NCBI GenBank assembly: GCA_913050115.1
Contig: CAJWZU010000007.1
Coordinates: 1 to 64,000 of the forward strand
Length of the DNA stretch: 64,000 nt
Source of the DNA: an uncultured Cellvibrionales bacterium
GTDB lineage: Bacteria; Pseudomonadota; Gammaproteobacteria; Pseudomonadales; Cellvibrionaceae
Direction of reading: 5' to 3'
Both the position numbers and the translations under genes were made by a program. The notes beneath the pieces are model-generated. The model made no database searches. It was not told the origin of the DNA and was given only the letters and a program-made list of their open reading frames with translations. Each line of letters begins with the position of its first letter. The stretch's first letter is position 1. Shown here in pieces: positions 29,329 to 40,093 of the stretch.

Positions 29329-30549
29329 ATGAGCGATTCCTCCGCGGTTAACCACTCTCTAATCAACAAGCGCATCCTGCTCGGTGTTAGCGGCGGTATT
29401 GCCGCCTACAAAAGTGCCGAGCTGATTCGCCGCTTACAAGTAGCTGGGGCCGATGTGCGCGTGGTAATGACTCGCGCCGCGCAGGAATTCATTACCCCGC
29501 TGACCCTGCAGGCACTGTCTGGCAACCCGGTACACCACAGCATGCTCGACCCAGAGGCTGAGGCGGCTATGGGGCATATAGAATTGGCGCGCTGGGCCGA
29601 CCTTATTCTTATTGCTCCAGCCAGTGCCGATGTTATTGCGCGCTTAGCAGCGGGGGAGGGCAATGATTTACTCACCACAGTCTGCCTAGCCTCAAAGGCG
29701 CCACTAGCGTTGGCGCCGGCGATGAATCAGGCTATGTATAGCCACTTAGCCACCCAAGCCAATTTGACCTTGCTGACCGAGCGCAAATTGCATATTTTTG
29801 GCCCAGCCAATGGTGTACAAGCCTGCGGCGATGTCGGTCCCGGCCGAATGCTAGAAGCAGACGAGTTAGTAAACGCCAGCGCCGCACTGTTTCAATCGGG
29901 ATTATTAGCCGGTAAAAAAGTGGTCATTAGCGCCGGCCCCACTCGCGAAGCGATAGACCCCGTGCGCTACATTAGCAATCACAGTTCTGGCAAGATGGGC
30001 TACGCACTGGCTTCAGCTTGCGTTGAAGCAGGCGCCCTAGTTACTCTGATCAGTGGCCCCACTAAGCTCGATTGTCCCAGCCACGTGAAGCGTATTAACA
30101 CGATCAGTGCTGCCGACATGCACGCGGCCTGTACTGACCAAGCATCCGCCTGCGATCTATTTATCGGCGCCGCCGCCGTCGCTGACTTTCGACCGCTGGC
30201 GGCCGCCGATCAAAAAATGAAAAAACAGGATGGCAGCGAGCAACTGACATTAACGCTGGTAAAAAATCCCGATATCATCAAGGCCGTGTCGGCGCTTTTA
30301 CCCAGGCCATTTACCGTCGGTTTTGCCGCCGAAACAGAAAATGTCCTCGGCTATGCACGCGACAAACTGAAGCGTAAGAATCTGGATGCCATAATCGCCA
30401 ATGATGTGGCAACTGAAGGCACAGGATTTAACAGCGACGATAATGCCGCTACACTGATTAGCCCCAAGTTCGAACAAAATTTTGACCGGCGCAGCAAAAA
30501 TCAACTGGCGCGAGACCTAATTAATGCCATCAGTAAAATCATGGCTTAA
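29329..30549 (+). CDS. coaBC: bifunctional phosphopantothenoylcysteine decarboxylase/synthetase
   Basis: A 406-residue two-domain enzyme for the second and third steps of coenzyme A synthesis. The CoaC flavoprotein half (1-190) has GVSGGIAAYKSAELIRRL, APASADVIARLAAG and the PAMNQAMY clamp. The CoaB half (from about 195) has ISAGPTREAIDPVRYISNHS and later NDVATEGTGFNSD. In related genomes dut usually follows; here the next gene is algC and no dut is present. Divergent from radC. Confidence 0.96.
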   Translation: MSDSSAVNHSLINKRILLGVSGGIAAYKSAELIRRLQVAGADVRVVMTRAAQEFITPLTLQALSGNPVHHSMLDPEAEAAMGHIELARWADLILIAPASADVIARLAAGEGNDLLTTVCLASKAPLALAPAMNQAMYSHLATQANLTLLTERKLHIFGPANGVQACGDVGPGRMLEADELVNASAALFQSGLLAGKKVVISAGPTREAIDPVRYISNHSSGKMGYALASACVEAGALVTLISGPTKLDCPSHVKRINTISAADMHAACTDQASACDLFIGAAAVADFRPLAAADQKMKKQDGSEQLTLTLVKNPDIIKAVSALLPRPFTVGFAAETENVLGYARDKLKRKNLDAIIANDVATEGTGFNSDDNAATLISPKFEQNFDRRSKNQLARDLINAISKIMA

Positions 30550-30593
30550 ACTGTCTTCAAAAGACTGATATTAACAGCAGAGAGCTCGCGTTC

Positions 30594-33056
30594 ATGGCGA
30601 TATTAACTAGTCCAAGTAACAACGATTCGGCATTAAAAGCCAGAATACAGCGCAGCGTTAAAAAGCTGATTACTGCCGCCGTGGCCTTCGCCCTGCTAGT
30701 CAATGCGGGCCTGGGTTTCTGGCTTTATAACAGCCTTGTCTTGGGCAGTCAGACCGAACATCTGCAGCAAGTCACTGCTGAGCATGCCAAACAACAAGCG
30801 GCGGTAGTTGCGCGGGTCAGCGGCAAGCTCAGGCACACCCTCAAGTCGCTGTCACAACAAGCTTCATTACAACAGGCTATGACGGCAAATGACCGCGAGC
30901 AACTGCGAGTTCTCAGCCGTATTCAAGAGAGTCGTAAAGAAATTTTGTCATTGCGCTTTTTCCCATTGGGCACAGCCGCGGTCGACCGCAAGCATGACTA
31001 CCCCATTCGCTTTGCCGAACTAAACATGCTGCACCGCGCCGAAAAAAATGAGCAGGTTAAAACTGAAGCGGCAAAAAACGATGATCAATGGCAATTATTC
31101 AGCACTATGACTATCGCCACTGATGCGGGTAAAGTGCTTGGCACCGGCCTTGTCGTCAGCAAGATAAGCACCATCACTAGCGCTCTTGCCAGCAGTCATA
31201 GTGACCTAGGACGCAGCGAATTAGTGCAGAGTTTCAACCCTGGCCGCCCCAATATTATCGCCAGCAGCGGCAGTGGCAATGACGACCTCAGCAGCAGCAC
31301 TGCCGCGGTTGATAGCAGCCACTGGCAACTGCGCTTTACTGCATCGCCAACGCTGGTCGCACAGATTGCAACTAGCCCACTGCTCAGTATTATTATCACT
31401 GTGCTGAGCACTATTATCTGCATTGCTACTGGTGTTATCGTCGCCCGCCATATTGGCCAAAACCAACTGCATAGACAATTGCGCAACACTTTGACTAACC
31501 GCGTCACTAAGCAGAGACATGCCACACGCGCGAAGGGCAACAACAACCCGTCTAAACCATCGCACCAAAATCAAGATGTGCTCAACGTCACTGTCGCCGC
31601 CGCCGACAAGGATATTCTCGGTCTAGGCGACAGCTCTTCTAAATCCAGCACCGTCATCGAATCGAGTGCCAAAGCGGCCATTCATGTGCCGGCTAAAATC
31701 TTTCGCTCTTACGACATTCGGGGCCTAGCCGAGACTGAAATAAATACAGAGCTGGCCAATAAAATTGGCCGCGCCCTGGGCTCCGAGGCGCTCGATCATG
31801 GTGAGTCGAGCATGATCGTGGCTAGAGACGCCCGCAACTCGAGCCCCGAATTATGCAGCGCGCTGATCGATGGTATTAAATCCAGCGGCTGCGATGTCAT
31901 CAATATCGGCATAGTACCGTCGCCACTCATGTACTTTGCCACACACCACTTAAGTTCAACCAATAGTGGCGTTATGGTTACTGCCAGCCACAATCCCGCC
32001 GAGTACAACGGCTTTAAGATGGTAATCAATGGCGTTACTCTGGCGGATGATGCGGTAATGGAGGTGCGCAGCCGTATTTTGCGTGGTGAGTATCACTCGG
32101 GCCAAGGCACTGAGTCCGAGCAAGATCTGATGCCCGAATACATCGACCGGATACTGGCCGACGTAGCCCTCGCGGCGGATGTGCACATTGTTATCGATGC
32201 CGGCAATGGCGCCACCAGCGAAGCCGGCCCGCTAATGTTTAAAGAGCTGGGCTGTGAAGTGACGCCATTGCACTGCGAATTTGATGGCAATTTCCCCAAT
32301 CATCAACCCGACCCCAGCCGCTCTGAAAACCTACAGTGTTTAATTGCTAAAGTACTTGAGGTCGGGGCCGACCTTGGTGTGGCCTTCGATGGTGACGGCG
32401 ACCGTCTCACCATTGTCACCGCCACAGGCCGTATTATTTGGCCCGACCAACTGCTGATGCTCTTCGCCCGCGATATCGTCTCTACCAATCCCGGTACCGA
32501 TGTACTCTTCGATGTAAAAAGTACCCGCCTACTCAACCAAGTGATTAGCAGCTCCGGTGGCCGCCCCATTATGTGGAAAACCGGCCACTCGCATATGAAA
32601 GCCAAAATGATAGAAACCGGCGCTCTCTTGGGTGGCGAATTCTCTGGTCATATATTTATCAAGCATCGCTGGTACGGCTTTGATGACGGCATTTACGCCT
32701 GCGCGCGTCTGCTGGAAATCATGACCCTGCAAGATCAGAGCCTCGACGAGATGATTGATGTATTTCCGAAGCAGGTCGCTACCGAAGAAATACTAGTGCC
32801 AGTCTCGGACACACGCAAATTCTCGCTGGTCAAAGACCTAATCGCCAACGGTAATTTTCAAGAAGGCGAGCGCACCACTATCGACGGCTTGCGGGTTGAT
32901 TTTGGTAAGGGTTGGGGGCTGGTGCGCGCGTCAAACACTTCCAGCGCCCTAACTCTGCGCTTTGAAGCCGACACAAAAAAGGCATTGCAAGACTTACAGG
33001 CGTTGTTTAAGCGCGAACTGCTTAAAATTGAGGCCAATATCGAGCTCAACTTCTAA
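30594..33056 (+). CDS. algC: membrane-anchored phosphomannomutase/phosphoglucomutase (AlgC-like)
   Basis: An 820-residue fusion. Residues about 23-45 and 262-285 are membrane helices that enclose a roughly 215-residue periplasmic domain. A polar linker (290-365) leads to a full alpha-D-phosphohexomutase (from about 368, KIFRSYDIRG). The catalytic serine is Ser465 in TASHNP, the metal loop DGDGDR is at 599-604, and the sugar loop is GEFSGHIF. The enzyme interconverts mannose or glucose 6- and 1-phosphates for LPS and exopolysaccharide. The extra N-part resembles a double-pass sensor module; I know of similarly long AlgC annotations in marine relatives, but its function is unproven. Confidence 0.9.
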   Translation: MAILTSPSNNDSALKARIQRSVKKLITAAVAFALLVNAGLGFWLYNSLVLGSQTEHLQQVTAEHAKQQAAVVARVSGKLRHTLKSLSQQASLQQAMTANDREQLRVLSRIQESRKEILSLRFFPLGTAAVDRKHDYPIRFAELNMLHRAEKNEQVKTEAAKNDDQWQLFSTMTIATDAGKVLGTGLVVSKISTITSALASSHSDLGRSELVQSFNPGRPNIIASSGSGNDDLSSSTAAVDSSHWQLRFTASPTLVAQIATSPLLSIIITVLSTIICIATGVIVARHIGQNQLHRQLRNTLTNRVTKQRHATRAKGNNNPSKPSHQNQDVLNVTVAAADKDILGLGDSSSKSSTVIESSAKAAIHVPAKIFRSYDIRGLAETEINTELANKIGRALGSEALDHGESSMIVARDARNSSPELCSALIDGIKSSGCDVINIGIVPSPLMYFATHHLSSTNSGVMVTASHNPAEYNGFKMVINGVTLADDAVMEVRSRILRGEYHSGQGTESEQDLMPEYIDRILADVALAADVHIVIDAGNGATSEAGPLMFKELGCEVTPLHCEFDGNFPNHQPDPSRSENLQCLIAKVLEVGADLGVAFDGDGDRLTIVTATGRIIWPDQLLMLFARDIVSTNPGTDVLFDVKSTRLLNQVISSSGGRPIMWKTGHSHMKAKMIETGALLGGEFSGHIFIKHRWYGFDDGIYACARLLEIMTLQDQSLDEMIDVFPKQVATEEILVPVSDTRKFSLVKDLIANGNFQEGERTTIDGLRVDFGKGWGLVRASNTSSALTLRFEADTKKALQDLQALFKRELLKIEANIELNF

Positions 33057-33102
33057 GGTAATTTAACCCATTTTTTATTACACATTAGCTAACGACAGCT
33101 AA

Positions 33103-34020
<918 letters not shown>

Positions 34021-34035
34021 CGCGGGCTCCAGACT

Positions 34036-34641
34036 ATGAGTAAAAACACAAAAGTTTCACGGCGCCAGCAGATCCTTGAATCGCTGGCACTAATGCTCGA
34101 AACAAGCCCCGGCAACCGTATTACTACAGCCGCTCTGGCAAAACAGGTTGGCGTATCGGAAGCAGCACTATATCGACACTTTCCCAGTAAATCGAAGATG
34201 TTCGAAGGCTTAATTGAATTTATCGAGGAGGCTTTGTTCACACGCATCAACTTGATTTTATCCGAAGACATACTCTCACTGGCGAAATGCGAAAAAATCC
34301 TGACCCTGCTGCTCACTTTTTGTGAGCGCAACCCCGGCATTACTCGCATTCTTACGGGTGATGCCTTGCTGGGTGAAACAGAGCGCTTACGGGTGCGTGT
34401 AGCTCAGCTTTTCGAACGTTTGGAAACACAACTAAAGCAAGTTTTACGGGAGGCCGAAATTCGCGAGCGCTTGCGCACCAACTTGCCTGTCGCCGCCGCC
34501 GCAAACCTATTGCTGGCAACCGCCAATGGCCGCATTGCGCAGTTTGTACGCTCTGAATTCAAATATTTACCCACTACCTATTGGCAGGAACAGTGGCCGG
34601 TGCTAACTCAGGGATTAATGCGTGATGCGATAAGCGGTTAG
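34036..34641 (+). CDS. slmA: nucleoid occlusion factor SlmA
   Basis: A 201-residue TetR-family protein that binds DNA and blocks FtsZ assembly over the nucleoid. It opens with [14 protein letters not shown], and its helix-turn-helix is [29 protein letters not shown]. The C-terminal helical region with [17 protein letters not shown] is typical of SlmA (Ttk) rather than of ligand-binding TetR regulators. It sits between argB and pyrE, near its usual place. Confidence 0.93.
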   Translation: MSKNTKVSRRQQILESLALMLETSPGNRITTAALAKQVGVSEAALYRHFPSKSKMFEGLIEFIEEALFTRINLILSEDILSLAKCEKILTLLLTFCERNPGITRILTGDALLGETERLRVRVAQLFERLETQLKQVLREAEIRERLRTNLPVAAAANLLLATANGRIAQFVRSEFKYLPTTYWQEQWPVLTQGLMRDAISG

Positions 34642-34747
34642 TAACCCGACCTGCAGCTGCTGGGATAAATGGCCCGGCTGGCTTTGAGCTTCTTCACTGC
34701 ACAACACGCGAGTATTTCTATACATCAAAAAGCACAATGTAATAACA

Positions 34748-35344
34748 CTACTGAGTAATAAGGTTAAAGCGGTTTATATCTCGATCGTATTTATCCGTCA
34801 GAGCTACGTATTCTTGGCGCCGGGTCGCCACCTGCTCTGAAGTTGTCTTGATTTCGAGTTCTAAATTATTAATATTGCTGAGCAATTTACTAGACACATC
34901 ATAACCCTTGCGCTCAGCGTTGGCGGCCTGACCCTGTTGCAGTTGTAACTGACTGCTAAGTTTACTGACGTTGCCGATTAAAATATTAATATTAGTGTTT
35001 ATTTCTGCCAACTTTCGTTGTTTAGCCGCCTCTATATCACTGACACGGCTGTAACGAAGGCGCAGGCTTTTATCCCACTGCGCCAATGTGACAGCGGAAT
35101 GCTTCTGCAGCGCTATCCTCTCAATGTCAGTTTGAGACCGCGCAGGTGACACCACCTCAATCACCTTGCCGCTCAAGGACACCACCTCGTAGCCCTTTTG
35201 CGCATATTCCGCGGACAAAGTATGACTCATCGCCTTAACGCCATCGCTATTGATGTAGCGATAATAGACATTCCCCGCAGCCAGCGCGAACTGCGCCAAC
35301 AGCAATCCCAGCGATAATCCGATAACCACTCGTAGCAATAACAT
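34748..35344 (-). CDS. secreted DUF4124-like protein with coiled coil
   Basis: A 198-residue protein with a signal peptide (1-22, LLLAQFALAAGN), then a short DUF4124-type segment YYRYINSDGVKAMSHTLSAEY, then a long coiled coil (about 95-195). DUF4124 domains begin with a YRW/Y-x-D-x-G pattern of this sort. Function is unknown; probably periplasmic. It lies 30 bases downstream of pyrE in the same direction and may be co-transcribed. Confidence 0.7.
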   Translation of the reverse strand: MLLLRVVIGLSLGLLLAQFALAAGNVYYRYINSDGVKAMSHTLSAEYAQKGYEVVSLSGKVIEVVSPARSQTDIERIALQKHSAVTLAQWDKSLRLRYSRVSDIEAAKQRKLAEINTNINILIGNVSKLSSQLQLQQGQAANAERKGYDVSSKLLSNINNLELEIKTTSEQVATRRQEYVALTDKYDRDINRFNLITQ

Positions 35345-35373
35345 ACTGCCATGACCCCCTAAACTGTCTTAAA

Positions 35374-36021
35374 TTATGCGCTAACGCCATACTGCTGACG
35401 ATAGGCCTTGACCTTAGTTAGCATCTCACCTTGGTCGGACTCACCTTCCAGATAGGTCACGATATCGTCGAGTTTGATAATACTTACCACAGGAATAGCA
35501 TAGTCACGCTCGACTTCAGCGATAGCCGACAGCTCGCCCTGACCTTTTTCCTGACGATTGAGACCGATCAATACCGCCGCAGGCGTGGCCTGCTGTTCTT
35601 TGATAATCGCCATAACTTCGCGCACGGCAGTGCCGGCGGTAATAACATCATCGACAATTAGCACGCGGCCGACTAGCGGCGCACCCACCAAGCTGCCACC
35701 CTCGCCGTGGGTTTTAGCCTCTTTGCGATTGTAGCACCAAGGCAAATCTTGATCATAGTCGTCGGCCAGTGAAATAGACAAGGCCGCCCCCAGAGGAATA
35801 CCTTTGTAAGCAGGACCAAACACCATGTCGACCTCTACACCCGATGCTGCCAGCGCGGCGGCATAGTGACGCCCCAACTCTGCCAAAGCAGAACCCGTCT
35901 GAAACTTACCCGCATTAAAGAAATATGGGCTAGTACGGCCCGACTTTAAGGTGAACTCACCAAAACATAGAGCTTCATGTTTTAATGCTAAATAAATAAA
36001 GTCGCGCTGATAGGGCTGCAT
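35374..36021 (-). CDS. pyrE: orotate phosphoribosyltransferase
   Basis: A 215-residue enzyme that makes orotidine 5'-phosphate from orotate and PRPP. The PRPP motif is [13 protein letters not shown], and [10 protein letters not shown] and [16 protein letters not shown] are family marks. ATG 36021 (MQPYQRDF) with AGGA nine bases before it is preferred to TTG 36027. Divergent from crc, as in Pseudomonas. Confidence 0.96.
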   Translation of the reverse strand: MQPYQRDFIYLALKHEALCFGEFTLKSGRTSPYFFNAGKFQTGSALAELGRHYAAALAASGVEVDMVFGPAYKGIPLGAALSISLADDYDQDLPWCYNRKEAKTHGEGGSLVGAPLVGRVLIVDDVITAGTAVREVMAIIKEQQATPAAVLIGLNRQEKGQGELSAIAEVERDYAIPVVSIIKLDDIVTYLEGESDQGEMLTKVKAYRQQYGVSA

Positions 36022-36239
36022 GGACAATTCCTGTAAATGTTCTAGGGTTTAATGTAGATAATAATAATACGGGCCTGAAGCTCAGCTGAACTGACTCCAC
36101 CGTAGTGTTACCAACAAACAGCGAGTTTGATGCTTGTCAGCGGGACGACATAAAAATCTATGCTAATTCACGCGCCAATAACTCTAACAATACATGGTAA
36201 ACGCCGCTATCATACACAGTCCGTAATCAAGGGGCTAAC

Positions 36240-37019
36240 ATGAGAATTATCTCACTCAGCGTTGATGGAATTCATCAATCGGCACAACAAGGACTGTTCC
36301 AATGGCTCGCCGGTCAGGACGCCGATATTATTTGCCTACAAGACCTACGCGCACTGGAATACGACCTCGATCATGCCGACTATCAGCTCGATGGCTTTCA
36401 CGCCTATTTTTTCGATGCTGGCACCAAACAACGCAATGGCGTGGGCATCTACACTCGCAAGCAGCCCAAGGCACTCATTTATGGTTTTGGTTTTCCTTCT
36501 GGCGTCGATATGGATGGCCGCTATTTGCAGGCCGACTTCGATAATATCAGCATTGGTTCTTTGCTGGCCCCGACACTCGACACCCGCAATCCAGGCAATC
36601 TCAGCGCTGAAGTGAAGACTAAATTTTTCGATGACCTACAATGTCATCTCGATAAAATTAGCCGCAAACGCCGCGACTTTATTTTCTGTGGCAACTGGGC
36701 CATGGCCCGCTCAGCAGATGACATTGAAAATGCTCACCTGCACGAGGACGACTGTGGCTACCTCGTCCGTGAACAACAATGGATGGATCAACTGGTCAAC
36801 CAACTCGATTATACCGATGCCTTTCGCCAAGCCAATGAAGACTGCGATGAATATTCCTACTACCCATCTGGCACCATCGGCGACGGCGACGGCTGGCGTA
36901 CTGACACTCACATAATCTCACGCAACTTAGACGGCCGCGTGGAATACGCCACTATCTACAAAAATAAAACTTTCAGCAGTCACCGGCCAGTGATTATTGA
37001 TTATGACTTAGAAGTGTAA
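36240..37019 (+). CDS. crc: catabolite repression control protein Crc
   Basis: A 259-residue protein of the exonuclease III fold, next to pyrE and rph as in Pseudomonas. It matches Crc in MRIISLSVDGI, DADIICLQDLRA and YLQADFDNISI. The nuclease residues of ExoIII are lost: the first Asn is Asp (SVDG), the metal Glu is Asp (LQD), the DxN is GNW and the terminal SDH is SSH. This agrees with Crc acting not as a nuclease but with Hfq to block translation of catabolic mRNAs (established in Pseudomonas). Confidence 0.88.
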   Translation: MRIISLSVDGIHQSAQQGLFQWLAGQDADIICLQDLRALEYDLDHADYQLDGFHAYFFDAGTKQRNGVGIYTRKQPKALIYGFGFPSGVDMDGRYLQADFDNISIGSLLAPTLDTRNPGNLSAEVKTKFFDDLQCHLDKISRKRRDFIFCGNWAMARSADDIENAHLHEDDCGYLVREQQWMDQLVNQLDYTDAFRQANEDCDEYSYYPSGTIGDGDGWRTDTHIISRNLDGRVEYATIYKNKTFSSHRPVIIDYDLEV

Positions 37020-37072
37020 AGGCGAAGTGCCACCTAAAATAAGCCTGTCCAGCCTAGTTATTGACTCTCAAC

Positions 37073-37104
37073 AAAAAAGGCCAGCGAGTTAGTTGGCCCT
37101 TTTT
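37073..37104. terminator. bidirectional terminator between crc and rph
   Basis: AAAAAAGGCCA and TGGCCCTTTTT flank a ten-base loop. It lies between the converging crc and rph. Confidence 0.82.
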
Positions 37105-37124
37105 CGTTGACCACGACGCAGAGA

Positions 37125-37844
37125 CTATTCAGCTAACGCAGCCTGCTGCAATTGATTAATCTCGGTAATACCTTTCTTTGCCAGCGCCAACATGGCGGCA
37201 AACTCCCCTTCACTGAACGGCTCGCCCTCAGCAGTACCCTGAATCTCGATCATGCCGCCATCGTCAGCCATAACCATATTCATATCGGTCTCGGCATTGG
37301 AATCTTCCGGATAATCCAAATCAAGCACCGCCTCACCTTTGTAGATACCGACAGAAATCGCCGCGATCATACGCTTCAATGGCTCTCCATTAACTTTGCC
37401 CTCGGCTTTTAAATAGTTAATAGCATCGGCCAGTGCCACGCAGGCACCGGTAATAGACGCAGTGCGCGTTCCACCATCGGCCTGAATCACATCGCAGTCA
37501 ATTTTAATGGTGTTCTCACCCAGCGCTTCTAAGTCGACAGCAGCCCGCAGTGAGCGGCCGATTAAACGCTGAATCTCAACAGTGCGCCCACCCTGCTTGC
37601 CTCGTGCCGCCTCACGATTCATACGCGAACCAGTAGAGCGGGGCAACATGCCATACTCAGCGGTAATCCAACCCTGACCCTGACCGCGCAAAAATGACGG
37701 TACTTTAGTTTCTACACTGGCGGTGCAAATCACCTTGGTATCGCCAAATTCAACCAGTACCGAACCCTCGGCGTGTTTAGTGAAATTGCGCGTCAAGCGT
37801 ACTTCGCGCAGTTGATCATTAGTGCGGCCGCTGGGTCTTTGCAT
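37125..37844 (-). CDS. rph: ribonuclease PH
   Basis: A 239-residue phosphorolytic 3'-exoribonuclease that trims tRNA 3' ends. It opens [15 protein letters not shown]. Further marks are [14 protein letters not shown], RQxR-like [15 protein letters not shown], and [20 protein letters not shown]. Length equals that of E. coli RNase PH. Divergent from yicC. Confidence 0.97.
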   Translation of the reverse strand: MQRPSGRTNDQLREVRLTRNFTKHAEGSVLVEFGDTKVICTASVETKVPSFLRGQGQGWITAEYGMLPRSTGSRMNREAARGKQGGRTVEIQRLIGRSLRAAVDLEALGENTIKIDCDVIQADGGTRTASITGACVALADAINYLKAEGKVNGEPLKRMIAAISVGIYKGEAVLDLDYPEDSNAETDMNMVMADDGGMIEIQGTAEGEPFSEGEFAAMLALAKKGITEINQLQQAALAE

Positions 37845-38117
37845 GAGAATACCTTTTAAATAACAAATGGAGTTTAAAGGCGATTATACGTTAAGCCTAT
37901 GACCTTGTCGGGCTTGACTCGTAGTCATATGGGATAATCGTTTCGCAACGGCAGTTACGACACCAAAAGCCACTTAACCAGTCTACATATTGATGAACAG
38001 CAAAAAAACCACCAAAATCGAGCTTATCAGAACAAAGTATCATTACGCTCGGCACACGCCCTTAATGAACCTCTGCTAAGATTATCAAACTTATTTAAAC
38101 GCCCTCTGGATATACTT

Positions 38118-39002
38118 ATGCCACTCAGCATGACAGGTTTCGCTCGTATCGAAGCTCCGCTAACCAGCGCCGATGGTAAAAATTGGGGAACTTTTTGCTG
38201 GGAAATACGCAGCGTTAACCACCGGTATATCGAAACGCACTTTCGTCTACCCGAACACTTGCGCGAACTGGAACCACAGCTGCGCGAACGTCTGCGTACA
38301 ACACTGGCACGGGGCAAACTCGATATTGCCTTGCACCTACACATAGATAGCGCCAGCGCCGATACACTCAGCATTAATGGAGCTTTAGTCTCGCAACTGG
38401 TCAGCGCCTTACAACAAATAGAAGATCAATTGCCCAGTGCCGCCCCCATCAACGCACTCGACATTCTCAAATGGACTGGCGTAGCCCAAAAACGAGACCT
38501 AGACCGCAACCAAGTGTTAACTCAAACGCTGCAAAAATTCGATGCAGCCATCGAGCAGTTACTAGAAAACCGAGCGCGCGAAGGACAAGAATTAGCCCAA
38601 TTGATCGAACAGCGTCTAGTCGCCATAAGTATTCAAGTGACCAATGTTCGCACGGCCATGCCGAAAATAATTCAAGCCCAGCGCGATAGGCTAATCGCCA
38701 AAGTAGCCGCTTTACAAGTTGAATTAGACGATGACCGAGTCGAGCAAGAAATTGTACTGTTAGCGCAAAAAGCTGATGTCGATGAGGAGCTTGATCGCCT
38801 CGACACGCATATCATCGAGGTGCGTCGTACTCTTAAACAATCGGGCAGCATTGGTCGCCGCTTAGACTTCTTAATGCAGGAGCTCAATCGTGAAGCCAAC
38901 ACCCTGTCGTCCAAATCAATTGTTAGTGAAACCACACTGGCGGCGGTGGATTTAAAGGTTCTTATTGAGCAAATGCGCGAGCAGATCCAGAATATAGAGT
39001 AG
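38118..39002 (+). CDS. yicC: YicC family endoribonuclease-like protein (intact copy)
   Basis: A 294-residue protein with the YicC N-terminal domain (MPLSMTGFARIE, WEIRSVNHRYIETHFRLP) and the C-terminal DUF1732 domain (GRRLDFLMQELNREANTLSSKS). YicC of E. coli acts in RNA turnover (established for the family). It stands after rph, its usual neighbour, but its other usual neighbour gmk is 6 kb away. The gap holds an AT-rich island and a decayed second copy of this gene. Confidence 0.95.
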   Translation: MPLSMTGFARIEAPLTSADGKNWGTFCWEIRSVNHRYIETHFRLPEHLRELEPQLRERLRTTLARGKLDIALHLHIDSASADTLSINGALVSQLVSALQQIEDQLPSAAPINALDILKWTGVAQKRDLDRNQVLTQTLQKFDAAIEQLLENRAREGQELAQLIEQRLVAISIQVTNVRTAMPKIIQAQRDRLIAKVAALQVELDDDRVEQEIVLLAQKADVDEELDRLDTHIIEVRRTLKQSGSIGRRLDFLMQELNREANTLSSKSIVSETTLAAVDLKVLIEQMREQIQNIE

Positions 39003-39211
39003 TGTATTAAAGGTAATTGATACCGCTATCGCATAAGGAACTTACTGAGTAGCCTGTATGTAACTAATAATCACTGTCGATAACATATATGGCTACCACA
39101 AACTCACGATGGTAAAATCGTGATGTGCTCTACAAATTTAATTTTAACACGCCTGCTTATATTTTAAGACTAGCCCCTGAAATAAAACGCTACTGTTGGA
39201 TTTTTAATAAT

Positions 39212-40093
39212 TTAATAGCGTATTAACCGTTGACATAACTGCTGGAAATCTTGGCCATGCAAACGCAAAGCCAATCCTAATTGAGCAATTTTATGTAAGC
39301 CAGGGTAACGCTGTTTAGGTGATACATTTTCTTGAAAATATCGCTTATCACCAAATCCTAAAATCCGCTCTTGTTCTTTTGTTAAATCTTGAAGAAAAGC
39401 AGCATTAAGTAATAACGGAGAATATCTATTGTATGATTGATCTAACAACTGAATAGGTACGGATGGATCATGAAAATTAAAAAAAACCACATTACGTTTC
39501 TTTAAAATTGGACTATTTTGTCTATGTATGCCGCAAGTATCGAATAAAAAAGCAGTGCCGGCTTTGCCTTTTACATGTTTTACGGTTGCATCCATATTTT
39601 TAACTTGTTTATTGTTCCAATGATTGGGTTTAAGTTTCTGTTGATGACTTTTTTGTACATAACAAAATTCACCAGAATCAACATCACTTAAATATATTCC
39701 CATTTTTAATTGAGCAGGGGTAGTTTCACATTCCTGAACATTGTACCAAGCATCATTATGCCAACCGTGAAAATTTCTATTCGTTTCAATCGTTTTCCAA
39801 CCTCTCGCCTCAGTCATTTGAAAATCATCACCAATATATTGTCGACAAACCTCCATTAAACAATCATTTATAACCGGGTATAAAAAAGCAGGCGATAAGG
39901 TCAATAAATCCTCAATCAGCAATCTCCACTTTTCATTTTGTTGATAGCCATTCCAGGTATTAAATTGAGGGTGTGCAAGCTGCTTTACAAAAGTAGACTG
40001 CATTTTTTGCAATATCTCGGTAGGCAAAGCATCTTCTATAACAGCAATACCATTTTCATCTAACTGGCTTTTAACGAGATCAACATTAATCAT
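39212..40093 (-). CDS. phytanoyl-CoA dioxygenase (PhyH) family protein
   Basis: A 293-residue Fe(II)/2-oxoglutarate oxygenase-like protein. The iron triad fits His and Asp of HGWHNDAWYN (about residue 114) and the distal His of FDTCGIHRQNSP, with Arg after it for 2-oxoglutarate. Residues IYLSDVDSGEFCYVQKSHQ are typical of PhyH. It is last in a leftward three-gene set with an acyltransferase and a glycosyltransferase, so it may hydroxylate a glycan or lipid made there (inference). AT-rich, unlike the flanking core genes. Confidence 0.8.
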   Translation of the reverse strand: MINVDLVKSQLDENGIAVIEDALPTEILQKMQSTFVKQLAHPQFNTWNGYQQNEKWRLLIEDLLTLSPAFLYPVINDCLMEVCRQYIGDDFQMTEARGWKTIETNRNFHGWHNDAWYNVQECETTPAQLKMGIYLSDVDSGEFCYVQKSHQQKLKPNHWNNKQVKNMDATVKHVKGKAGTAFLFDTCGIHRQNSPILKKRNVVFFNFHDPSVPIQLLDQSYNRYSPLLLNAAFLQDLTKEQERILGFGDKRYFQENVSPKQRYPGLHKIAQLGLALRLHGQDFQQLCQRLIRY

